Assembly: GCA_937893015.1 (NCBI GenBank) | Contig: CALBJX010000027.1 | Location: 1-36,682 of the forward strand | DNA from: an uncultured Verrucomicrobiales bacterium | GTDB lineage: Bacteria > Verrucomicrobiota > Verrucomicrobiia > Verrucomicrobiales > Akkermansiaceae | Direction of reading: 5' to 3' | DNA: 36,682 nt | Part shown: piece after piece, positions 30,441 to 36,682 of the stretch | How positions within the stretch are numbered: position 1 is the first letter of the stretch | How the letters are laid out: every line of letters starts with the position of its first letter | Translations under genes and position numbers: made by a program | Notes under the pieces: model-generated | The model's database searches: none | Seen by the model: only the letters and a program-made list of their open reading frames with translations | What the model was told of the DNA's origin: nothing

Positions 30441-31400
30441 ATGCGTTTTTTGGCCACAATATTCGCTCTCGGAACAGCTGTTCTTTTCTGCACCTGTGCC
30501 CCGGCAACGCCGGCATACGGGCACGGCGCTTATCCCGCCCGCAGCGGTGCCCGCACCTCCCCCATGCTGCACCCGGGAGCTACGCCCATCCCCAATGCAG
30601 CGCGCACCATTGCCCGCCCCGCCGCCAATTCGCTGAACCCGGCACGCCCGCTCATCACCCCGCGCACCCCCGCCCCCAAGCCCGACTGTGCCGCCGTTTG
30701 CGTCATTGACCCGAACAACGGCAAAATCCTCTACGCGCACAACGCGAACACGCGACGGCAGGTAGCCAGCACCCAGAAAATCATCACCGCCCTCTGCGTG
30801 TGCGATGAGAACAGGTTGGACAAGATGGTAACCATCCACGCCTCGGATAATCTGGCACCGCCCATCCGCCTGAATCTGAAACCCGGTACGCAGTACCGCA
30901 AGATGGACCTGCTGCGCGCCATGCTCACGGGCAGCTTCAACGACATCGCCGTGGCACTGGCCCGCGACACGGCCGGCAGTGTGGATGCCTTTGTGGCCCG
31001 CATGAACGCCCGCGCCCGCCGCATGCACATGTACGACACGCACTTCGCCAACCCCAATGGCCTGCCCGCAGAGCAGTATTCCACCGCGCACGACATGGCG
31101 CTGGCTGCCTGCTATGCCTACAACAACCGCACCATCCGCAGCTGCATCAACATCCCGGAGTACGATTTTCGCAGGGCGGACGGCAGTGTGCGCCGCATCA
31201 ACTCCACAAACAAGCTGCTCAAGCAATACCCCTGGGTGCAGGGCATGAAAACGGGCTACACAAACGCCGCAGGCAAGTGCCTCATCTCCTGCGGCAGCGT
31301 GGACGGACGTGCCGTTATCGTGGTGGTGCTGGGCAGCACAAGCCGAAAAGTGTGGGGGGAATCGCTCAAATATCTGAAATGGGCGCTGGGCATCGCATAA
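30441..31400 (+). CDS. D-alanyl-D-alanine carboxypeptidase (S11)
   Basis: The 319-aa protein has a signal sequence (MRFLATIFALGTAVLFCTCA; a lipobox FCTC is possible), a Pro/Ala-rich spacer (about 25-80), and an S11 peptidase domain with the S-x-x-K motif STQK (Ser110, Lys113), the S-x-N motif as S165-F-N167 (usually SGN), and K-T-G at 270-272 in GMKTGYTNAAGK. It trims the terminal D-Ala of peptidoglycan stem peptides in the periplasm. It lacks the long C-terminal beta domain and amphipathic anchor of DacA, ending soon after the catalytic domain, so a lipid anchor at the N-terminus would make sense. Confidence 0.9.
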   Translation: MRFLATIFALGTAVLFCTCAPATPAYGHGAYPARSGARTSPMLHPGATPIPNAARTIARPAANSLNPARPLITPRTPAPKPDCAAVCVIDPNNGKILYAHNANTRRQVASTQKIITALCVCDENRLDKMVTIHASDNLAPPIRLNLKPGTQYRKMDLLRAMLTGSFNDIAVALARDTAGSVDAFVARMNARARRMHMYDTHFANPNGLPAEQYSTAHDMALAACYAYNNRTIRSCINIPEYDFRRADGSVRRINSTNKLLKQYPWVQGMKTGYTNAAGKCLISCGSVDGRAVIVVVLGSTSRKVWGESLKYLKWALGIA

Positions 31401-31455
31401 CCCCCGCGATTTTCCACGATTTTTGACGTGTTTTTTCCTTTTCATCATGCCCCGA

Positions 31456-31474
31456 CCCCGCTATAATAGCGGGG
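31456..31474 (+). promoter_or_regulatory. Palindrome over a TATAAT box
   Basis: The 19-bp perfect palindrome CCCCGCTAT-A-ATAGCGGGG contains TATAAT (31462-31467), 28 nt before the ATG at 31496. A repressor dimer binding here would block the promoter; the stem could instead be a hairpin in DNA or RNA. The -35 region (TTTTCA at 17 bp) is weak. Confidence 0.5.
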
Positions 31475-31495
31475 TTAGGTTTTTCTCACCGCCGC

Positions 31496-32344
31496 ATGGC
31501 ACGCACCGGAAACAGAAAACGAAGCCACAAGAGCAAGGAGCCCGACAGGAGCTCCCTGTGGGGCACGCTGTTCAACAAAGATGCCGAGGGCGAAGAGGGG
31601 GAGGATTTCACGCGCGCGACCACCTACGCCCCGAACGGCGACTACGATGAGGAAGAGGACCGGCCGACGGAAAGCCCCTTTGCCCTGCTGCGACGCAAGC
31701 TGTGGCACGGGTTCAACTTCTGGGGGCTTGTCTCCGTCAGTCTTTTCCTGAGCTTCACCCTGCTGCTGCTGCTGCTGCTCGTGAAGCTTTGGGTGCCGCA
31801 AGACCTGAGCGACGTTGCGGGCTACAATGACACCGCCGCCGCACGCGATCTCACAGCACTCATCCGCAATGCGAACGGAGCCCCCGTCACCATTACGGAA
31901 GCCGAGCTCAACCGCTACCTGCGCGACACCTGCCGCATGCGCCAGACGGGTATCTTCTCCATCATCACCCACTGCCAAGGCATAGCCGTGCGCATCCACA
32001 ACGGGTATGCAGAGATGATTTTTGACCGACTGATGGGCGCCAATATGCACCAAACCACCGCGGTCTACCTCACCTTTTCACAGGAAAACAAACTCGGCGC
32101 CCCGGAACTGAAGGTTGAGCTGCGCGGCGGCGAGCCCCTGCCGGGCAACATGCCCAACGGCGGCAGCATCGGCAGCATCTCCCTGCCTCAGCGTCACGTG
32201 CTCATGCTGCGCCCGGCGCTGGAATCCCTCATCACCTGCTACCCCGACATCGCCGAGCTGGTGCGCGAACACCACTACTGCCCCGTCTTCACCGCCAACG
32301 GGAAAGACCGCCGCATCACCCTCATCCCTTACACAGCTTCCTGA
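31496..32344 (+). CDS. Single-pass membrane protein, 282 aa, unknown
   Basis: The protein has a charged cytoplasmic N-terminus (about 1-75; basic RKRSHKSKEPDR and acidic EGEEGEDF/DEEEDRP patches), one strong membrane helix (about 77-96, SVSLFLSFTLLLLLLLV), and an extracytoplasmic domain of about 185 residues. The domain is mixed alpha/beta (for example VTITEAELNRYLRDTCRM and VYLTFSQENK) and has no motif I recognise. It opens a three-gene run with the lipoprotein at 32365 and the acyltransferase-glycosyltransferase fusion, so an envelope role is likely. Confidence 0.75.
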   Translation: MARTGNRKRSHKSKEPDRSSLWGTLFNKDAEGEEGEDFTRATTYAPNGDYDEEEDRPTESPFALLRRKLWHGFNFWGLVSVSLFLSFTLLLLLLLVKLWVPQDLSDVAGYNDTAAARDLTALIRNANGAPVTITEAELNRYLRDTCRMRQTGIFSIITHCQGIAVRIHNGYAEMIFDRLMGANMHQTTAVYLTFSQENKLGAPELKVELRGGEPLPGNMPNGGSIGSISLPQRHVLMLRPALESLITCYPDIAELVREHHYCPVFTANGKDRRITLIPYTAS

Positions 32345-32364
32345 CCGAACCATTCCATCCTTTT

Positions 32365-32766
32365 ATGAACATGCGACATATCACCATTGCCCTGACGTGC
32401 GCCATCAGCGCCCTGAGTCTGAGCTCCTGCATCTTCCAGCAGGTCCACGACAACTTCACCCGCGCCACCTACCCCGGAGAGCGCCCCCCGCACGTCATTG
32501 CCGACAACAATGGTCAGCCCGCCACCAACGGCTGGCTGAAGGCGGACCCGAACGCCCTGCCCGCAGCGGGCTCCCTGCTCAGCCGCATCGAGACCGCCGC
32601 GGACGGCATCCCCTATGGTCTGCCCTGCGAGTTTGCCGGCATCATCACCTCCCCCTATGCGCCCCACCACCAGCTGGACTATACCAACGCCAAGGTGGGT
32701 GACAAGGTGTGGGACCCTTACACCCGCAAGCCCTTCTACATTCCCCGTCTCTACACCTTCAACTAA
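32365..32766 (+). CDS. Small lipoprotein, 133 aa, unknown
   Basis: A lipoprotein signal (MNMRHITIALTCAISALSLS followed by SC, lipobox LSSC) precedes a 111-residue mature part rich in Pro, Asn and Tyr (GIITSPYAPHHQLDYTNAKV, WDPYTRKPFYIPRLYTF). The pattern PYAPHHQLDYTNAKVGDKVW and FYIPR looks like a repeated surface module but I know no family. It lies 20 nt after the preceding gene and 18 nt before the next one. Confidence 0.75.
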   Translation: MNMRHITIALTCAISALSLSSCIFQQVHDNFTRATYPGERPPHVIADNNGQPATNGWLKADPNALPAAGSLLSRIETAADGIPYGLPCEFAGIITSPYAPHHQLDYTNAKVGDKVWDPYTRKPFYIPRLYTFN

Positions 32767-32784
32767 TATAGCGCCCCGGCTGAC

Positions 32785-34686
32785 ATGAGCGACGAAGCTG
32801 CACCGCCCGCCAAACCGACCTTCAGCCAATACATAGGGCTCTGGGCCTACAAAGCCTTTTACGGGCTGCTGTACATCATCGACATCCGCATCGTGGCCCT
32901 TATCGGGCGCGGCATCGGATACTTGGTGTGGGCGTGCATGCCCTCCCGCCGCCGCATTGTTGAGCGCAACTTCCGCATCATTCTGGACCCGACCCTGCGG
33001 AAAAACAAGCTCAGCGCCATGGTGCGCCGCAACATGGTGCGCACCTCGATGAACCTCGCCTGTTCGCTCAAGACAGGCATCCTCAACGAGAAGGAGTACC
33101 GCCGCTCCATCTCCCTCTCCGGCCGCGAGATTTTCCGCGATGCCGGCCTGGACGGCAACACCGCCATCTCCTGCGTACCGCACGCCGGCAACTGGGAGAT
33201 TCTCGCCCGCATCCGCCCGCAGTTCCCCGAGATTGAGCACTTCGGCTGCATGTACCGCAAACTCTCCAACCCGCTGTTGGAGGATCTGGTGCTCAAATCC
33301 CGCACGCGATACGGCAGCGAAATGTTCAGTAAAGAAGCGGGCCTGCGCGCCGTGCTGAAACTCGCTCGCACAGGCGGCCTGCTCGGCGTGCTCAGCGACC
33401 AGTTCACACAGGAGGGCATTTTTGTCCCCTACTTCGGCAAAGTGACGGGGACAACCCCTCTGCCCGCCCTGCTCTACAAGCGATGCAAGGGCAAAGGGCA
33501 CCTCTTCTCCGTGCACACGAGCAACCGCGGTCTCGGCAAATGGGAAGCCGTCTGCGGCAAGAAACTCACGCTGCCCGAGGGCTGCGACAGCATGGCTGCC
33601 ATCACCATGGAGGTGAATCACGCGCTGGAAAAGTGCCTGATGGAAGACATCATCGACGGCTTCTGGATGCACCACCGCTGGAAGAGCACCGCCTTCTTCG
33701 CCCCCAAACAGGACGAAGAAACCATCGAGGTCGCCAAGAAAGACACCAAGCTCCCCTTCCGACTCCTCTTCTGCATGCCCGAGCAGTTTGAGGAAGCCAT
33801 CCTCACCCTACCCGCCCTGCGCGTCATCAAAGCCTCCCGCTTCGATATGCAGATTATCGTCATCTGCCCGACGGAGCAGCAGGCTTTCTGGGCTCAGCAG
33901 AAGGACGTCGTCACCTACACCATCGTCACGGACGGCGCCACAGGCGTCTTCGCACAGCTGGACAGCGACGACATGTACAAGGATGGCCCCTTCGACTTCC
34001 TCTTCATGTTCAGCGAGAACAAGCGCGTGTTCCGCGAGCTGCAGAAGCTCATGCCTTTCTACACCAGCGGATTTTCCGAGAACCCGCTGGCCAGGAAGAA
34101 GCGTGCCTTCCGCACCAAGGCACCGCGCCTCAACAGCGGACACCCGCGCCATGCGGCAGAGGACTATGTGCAGTTCATCGGCTACTGGCACAATCTGGAC
34201 ACCTCCATGGCCTATCCCGAAACGGCAGCCCCCGCAGACGGCCCGACGCACGCTTTCATCGCGCCCTTCTCCACCCTCGGCAGCGCCGACAGTTGGGCGG
34301 AGGAAAATTGGGCGGCACTCAGCGCCAAGCTCGGTAGCGACACCACCCTGCTTGCCCTGCCTGCCGATGCGGAGAAGGCAGAGGCCATGGCGAAAAAGCT
34401 CAGTATCACAGCTCTCATCCTCAAGCCCGAGGAAGTCGCCTCTCACCTCGACGCACAAAGCAGGCTCTACGCCGTGGATGGTCTGCTGCCCCAGCTCGCA
34501 GCCCTCGCCGGCGCCCGTTGCACGGTCATCATGGCCTCCCGTGCCGCGGACCGCTACCTGCCCCTCGGCGAAGGCCACCGCGCCTGCGTGAACCACACCC
34601 CCTGCCACCCCTGCGAGCGCACCGCCTGCGACATGCCGACACCCTGCACCGCAGGCATCGCTGTAGCCGATGTCCTCGGGGAGTAA
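32785..34686 (+). CDS. Fusion of LpxL-like acyltransferase and GT9 glycosyltransferase
   Basis: Residues 1 to about 310 match lipid A lauroyl/myristoyl acyltransferases: an N-terminal membrane-associated helix (about 25-50), the HxxxxE catalytic motif HAGNWE (His133, Glu138), and GVLSDQFTQEGIFVPYFGK. From about 325 to 633 the sequence has the two-lobed layout of GT9 heptosyltransferases (FRLLFCMPEQFEEAILTLPA for lobe 1; AFIAPFSTLGSADSWAEENW for the lobe 2 donor site; a Cys-rich end CHPCERTACDMPTPC like the CxxC ends of WaaC/WaaF). A usual LpxL is about 300 aa and GT9 about 330, so the length fits a true fusion. It probably works in lipid A or core assembly at the inner membrane. Confidence 0.82.
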   Translation: MSDEAAPPAKPTFSQYIGLWAYKAFYGLLYIIDIRIVALIGRGIGYLVWACMPSRRRIVERNFRIILDPTLRKNKLSAMVRRNMVRTSMNLACSLKTGILNEKEYRRSISLSGREIFRDAGLDGNTAISCVPHAGNWEILARIRPQFPEIEHFGCMYRKLSNPLLEDLVLKSRTRYGSEMFSKEAGLRAVLKLARTGGLLGVLSDQFTQEGIFVPYFGKVTGTTPLPALLYKRCKGKGHLFSVHTSNRGLGKWEAVCGKKLTLPEGCDSMAAITMEVNHALEKCLMEDIIDGFWMHHRWKSTAFFAPKQDEETIEVAKKDTKLPFRLLFCMPEQFEEAILTLPALRVIKASRFDMQIIVICPTEQQAFWAQQKDVVTYTIVTDGATGVFAQLDSDDMYKDGPFDFLFMFSENKRVFRELQKLMPFYTSGFSENPLARKKRAFRTKAPRLNSGHPRHAAEDYVQFIGYWHNLDTSMAYPETAAPADGPTHAFIAPFSTLGSADSWAEENWAALSAKLGSDTTLLALPADAEKAEAMAKKLSITALILKPEEVASHLDAQSRLYAVDGLLPQLAALAGARCTVIMASRAADRYLPLGEGHRACVNHTPCHPCERTACDMPTPCTAGIAVADVLGE

Positions 34687-34764
34687 AATGTGTCACACAT
34701 CATGTCAATAACGGCGCAGCGAAGAGCGCAGAGCACCCGGATACGTTAAACGCTGATAGGCGCG

Positions 34765-34840
34765 TTGCGCTCTGATTCTCTTCATTCGGTGAGCGTAGCG
34801 AGCGCAATTCAAGCTCCGCAATCTCAAATCAAAAATCACA
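34765..34840. repeat. Inverted repeat and repeat-arm remnant
   Basis: TTGCGCTC (34765-34772) and GAGCGCAA (34800-34807) form an inverted repeat. The following CTCAAATCAAAAATCACA (34823-34840) matches the outer arm of the terminator-bearing repeat (compare 21515-21532). This may be a decayed fourth copy, placed between the convergent genes ending at 34686 and 34836. Confidence 0.4.
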
Positions 34841-35618
34841 ATTTTGCTCGGCCGGGCCTTGGGCGGAGAGTGATGAGGGTTATCTCCGCGGGGCAGAAGA
34901 GGCGGACGGGCATGCCGGCCCAGAGGGATGTGCCGGGGGAAACGTAGAGGGGCATAGAGCCGACGCGGTAGAGGCCCTTCACATAGCCGCCGTTGTAGCG
35001 GGCAACGAGGACGGAAAGACCGGGGAAAAGCCCGCCGTGGGTGTGCCCCGAGAGCTGGAGGGCGACGCGCTTATCCTTCGCCGCCGTGTCGGCAAAGACG
35101 GGTTCGTGGGCGAGCAGCACCACGGGGCGGTCGGCGGGGGCGCCCGCAAGGGCCTTCGGCAGGTTCGGGGCTTCCTCGTGGTTCCATTCGGCCATGGGGT
35201 CGTTGACACCAGCCATCGTAAGGGCGTCACCCAGCGGAGCGTGCTCGTTCACCAACATGCGGATGCCGCAGGAGCGAAGGAAGCGCAACCAAGCCTGATA
35301 GCCCGAGGGGTAATCGTGATTGCCGATGACGCCATACACGCCGAGAGGGGCACGCAATTCCGCCACCAGCAGGAGCAGTGAGAACAGGATGAGAAAGACA
35401 TTCAACGCCGTGAGCGGCAGCAGCACCGCGGCATCCGCCTCCGGCGCAAAAAAACACCCATCGGGATAGAGGTAATCCGGAATACTGAATTTCCAGGCCC
35501 CCAAAGCCAAGGGCACACCCAAGAGCCCCCGCCACCACCACCGCAGCCGCAACGGCCACACTACCCTCAGGGCGACATAGAGGAACATCAGCGCGTAGAG
35601 GATGGATGTAGTTCGCAT
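34836..35618 (-). CDS. Metallophosphoesterase lacking its N-terminal motifs
   Basis: The 260-aa protein starts with two to three membrane segments and then goes straight from a hydrophobic helix (ALNVFLILFSLLLLV, 71-85) to AELRAPLGVYGVIGNHDY. The motifs GNHD (99-102), LLAHEP (His171) and SGHTHGG (GHTH 191-194) are present, as in YkuE/YaeI-type membrane phosphoesterases of about 370 aa. The D-x-H and GDxxD motifs that should precede GNHD are absent, so two metal ligands are missing. I infer an in-frame deletion of roughly 100-150 residues, leaving an inactive or altered protein. The start at 35618 precedes the first membrane helix. Confidence 0.75.
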   Translation of the reverse strand: MRTTSILYALMFLYVALRVVWPLRLRWWWRGLLGVPLALGAWKFSIPDYLYPDGCFFAPEADAAVLLPLTALNVFLILFSLLLLVAELRAPLGVYGVIGNHDYPSGYQAWLRFLRSCGIRMLVNEHAPLGDALTMAGVNDPMAEWNHEEAPNLPKALAGAPADRPVVLLAHEPVFADTAAKDKRVALQLSGHTHGGLFPGLSVLVARYNGGYVKGLYRVGSMPLYVSPGTSLWAGMPVRLFCPAEITLITLRPRPGRAKL

Positions 35619-35712
35619 CGGGAAGAGGGAAACAGGACGAACGGGCAGATGCAAGCGGATAATCTGATCATGCCGGACCCGTATCCCATACCCCATATGA
35701 GCAGGAATAAGG

Positions 35713-35741
35713 TTGCAAATCCGGGGGAATACTGCTACACT
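35713..35741 (+). promoter_or_regulatory. Promoter of the gmk leader
   Basis: TTGCAA (35713-35718), 17 bp and TACACT (35736-35741) end 7 nt before an ATG at 35749 that opens an 11-codon frame. The gmk gene itself starts at 35873, giving a leader of about 124 nt. Confidence 0.5.
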
Positions 35742-35748
35742 CTCCCCG

Positions 35749-35784
35749 ATGTTTGTTTTGTTTTTTATTTCACACCGATTATGA
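35749..35784 (+). CDS. Possible 11-aa leader peptide
   Basis: The frame MFVLFFISHRL starts 7 nt after the -10 box, like the leaderless genes, and its TGA overlaps the ATG of the next small frame (ATGA at 35781-35784). Confidence 0.3.
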   Translation: MFVLFFISHRL

Positions 35785-35891
35785 GTGTAATCGGAGCAAA
35801 GGCAAACACCACTTTTTATCCCGTCTCCATCCCTATATGGGATGGCAATGATTTGTCATTCTCTTACCATCTATGCTTGGCACCTTATTGA
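35781..35891 (+). CDS. Possible 36-aa leader ORF
   Basis: The frame (MSVIGAKANTTFYPVSIPIW and 16 more residues) starts in the ATGA overlap with the 11-aa frame and ends 19 nt inside gmk, in another frame. Two hairpins lie within it: CCGATTA-TGAGTG-TAATCGG (35775-35794) and CCATCCC-TATAT-GGGATGG (35827-35845). Translation of this frame could control access to the gmk start. It could also be chance. Confidence 0.3.
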   Translation: MSVIGAKANTTFYPVSIPIWDGNDLSFSYHLCLAPY

Positions 35892-36454
35892 TTGTTTCCG
35901 GCCCGTCGGGTTCCGGTAAAACGACCCTTTGCCGCCGCGCGGAAGCCGCGGGACTCACAGCCTACTCCATCTCCTGCACGACGCGGGCCCCGCGCCCCGG
36001 CGAGCGGCAGGATGTCGATTACCACTTCCTCACGCCCGAAATTTTTGCCGAGAAAGTCGCCGCCGGCGAGTTTCTGGAGCACGCCACAGTGCACGGCAAC
36101 AGCTACGGCACCCTGAAGGCAGACATCATCGACCTGCTCCAAGCGGGCAAAAACGTCGTTATGGACATCGATGTGCAGGGCGCGGCCAGCATCCGCTCCT
36201 GCCCCGACCCCATCATCCGCCGCGCCTATGCGGATGTATACATCCACGTTCCCTCCGATGAGCTGGAGAAGCGTCTCCGCGGTCGTCAGACCGATGCGGA
36301 AGAGGTGATTCAGCTCCGCCTGCACAACGCCGCGGAAGAAGACGCCCGCCAAGGCGAATACCAATTTGCCCTCGTCTCCGCCGACCGCGAGCACGACTAC
36401 GCCCGTTTCACTGCCCTGCTCACCGCACTCGGTATGCGCACGGCTCTGGCCTGA
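35873..36454 (+). CDS. gmk: Guanylate kinase
   Basis: The 193-aa enzyme phosphorylates GMP to GDP. It has the P-loop GPSGSGKT (10-17), the GMP-binding segment SCTTRAPRPGERQDVDYHF, the FLEHATVHGNSYGT region, MDIDVQGAASIR, and a lid RLRGRQTDAEEVIQLRL. The ATG at 35873 fits the family length; no ribosome binding site is visible in front of it. A terminator follows at 36490-36521. Confidence 0.95.
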   Translation: MLGTLLIVSGPSGSGKTTLCRRAEAAGLTAYSISCTTRAPRPGERQDVDYHFLTPEIFAEKVAAGEFLEHATVHGNSYGTLKADIIDLLQAGKNVVMDIDVQGAASIRSCPDPIIRRAYADVYIHVPSDELEKRLRGRQTDAEEVIQLRLHNAAEEDARQGEYQFALVSADREHDYARFTALLTALGMRTALA

Positions 36455-36489
36455 CGCCGCAGTCTTCCCTTATTCTTCATTCCCTCGCA

Positions 36490-36521
36490 CGCCGTTCTCT
36501 GATACAGAGAACGGCGCTTTT
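36490..36521 (+). terminator. Intrinsic terminator of gmk
   Basis: CGCCGTTCTCTG (36490-36501) pairs perfectly with CAGAGAACGGCG (36505-36516) around the loop ATA, followed by CTTTTG. Confidence 0.82.
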
Positions 36522-36546
36522 GTTAGTTGTCGGGCACTAACTTCTA

Positions 36547-36574
36547 TTGCCGATATACCCAATTCGTCTATAAT
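36547..36574 (+). promoter_or_regulatory. Promoter near the right edge
   Basis: TTGCCG (36547-36552), a 16-bp spacer and a consensus TATAAT (36569-36574) face rightwards, towards a gene that begins near or beyond the end of the window. Confidence 0.55.
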
Positions 36575-36645
36575 AAAGAAAAGTCTGAGACAGATATTCC
36601 TTCCTCAGGCCGCATCGAATAAACAACTAGCGATAACAGCTGATT

Positions 36646-36682
36646 ATGGATAGACTTCCGGATAATACAACGGCATCATCGG
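36646..36682 (+). CDS. Possible start of a gene cut by the window end
   Basis: An ATG 71 nt downstream of a good promoter opens a frame (MDRLPDNTTASS) that stays open to the end of the window. No ribosome binding site is visible. Nothing can be said about the product. Confidence 0.3.
   Translation, partial: MDRLPDNTTASS

Noticed and set aside
1..36682. tRNA or rRNA genes, CRISPR arrays, transposases or prophage genes.
   Set aside because: I looked for tRNA T-arm-like motifs, regularly spaced repeats and typical transposase or integrase motifs and saw none. The repeats found are terminator elements and a promoter duplication. A covariance or profile search could still find something I missed.

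Overview
The window reads as chromosomal DNA of a GC-rich, Gram-negative bacterium, most probably a member of the Verrucomicrobiota related to Akkermansia. The evidence is a 1255-residue protein with a prepilin-like N-terminus of the kind known from the Verrucomicrobium/Chthoniobacter cassettes, an mcsA-mcsB-clpC locus in a genome that also encodes a lipid A acyltransferase-like enzyme, and many small lipoproteins. The phylum is an inference from gene content; no rRNA or marker tree was available.

Layout. Positions 1-2880 are AT-richer and look accessory: short open reading frames, hairpins, two gene cassettes that share a duplicated promoter block of about 80 bp, and a frameshifted lipoprotein gene. 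Positions 2995-4623 (+) hold a lipoprotein, a small membrane protein and a thioredoxin-like exported protein. Positions 4855-8594 (-) form an apparent operon: 45-aa lipoprotein, hflX, an L,D-transpeptidase and a ComM/YifB-type AAA protein. Positions 8727-12585 (-) hold an exported helical protein, then manC, a DUF4177-like protein and ruvX, then two pseudouridine synthases (rsuA and rluA types). Positions 12719-15951 (+) hold a TPR protein, a TMEM43-like membrane protein and a second thioredoxin-like protein; a YraN-type nuclease-fold gene follows on the minus strand. Positions 17019-21252 (-) are mcsA-mcsB-clpC, joined by two 4-nt stop/start overlaps. Positions 21626-36454 are mostly plus strand: mutL, the Verru_Chthon-like protein, an SsuABC/TauABC-type ABC transporter, a D-Ala-D-Ala carboxypeptidase, an envelope operon ending in an LpxL-like/GT9 fusion, a shortened metallophosphoesterase (-) and gmk.

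Common themes. Many genes have a promoter of the form TTG(A/C)NN-16/17 bp-TANNNT whose -10 box ends only 6-8 nt before the start codon, which predicts leaderless mRNAs. An interspersed repeat that carries an intrinsic terminator occurs in three copies, one of them inverted relative to the other two. Envelope biogenesis dominates the recognisable functions (L,D-transpeptidase, D,D-carboxypeptidase, manC, lipid A acylation/glycosylation, lipoproteins), alongside RNA modification, DNA repair and protein quality control.

Most interesting points: a McsB homologue whose kinase residues appear lost, the leaderless promoter pattern, the terminator-bearing repeats, the acyltransferase-glycosyltransferase fusion, a MutL without the endonuclease motif, a phosphoesterase lacking its N-terminal metal motifs, and overlapping leader ORFs ahead of gmk. 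I found no tRNA, rRNA, CRISPR array or transposase.
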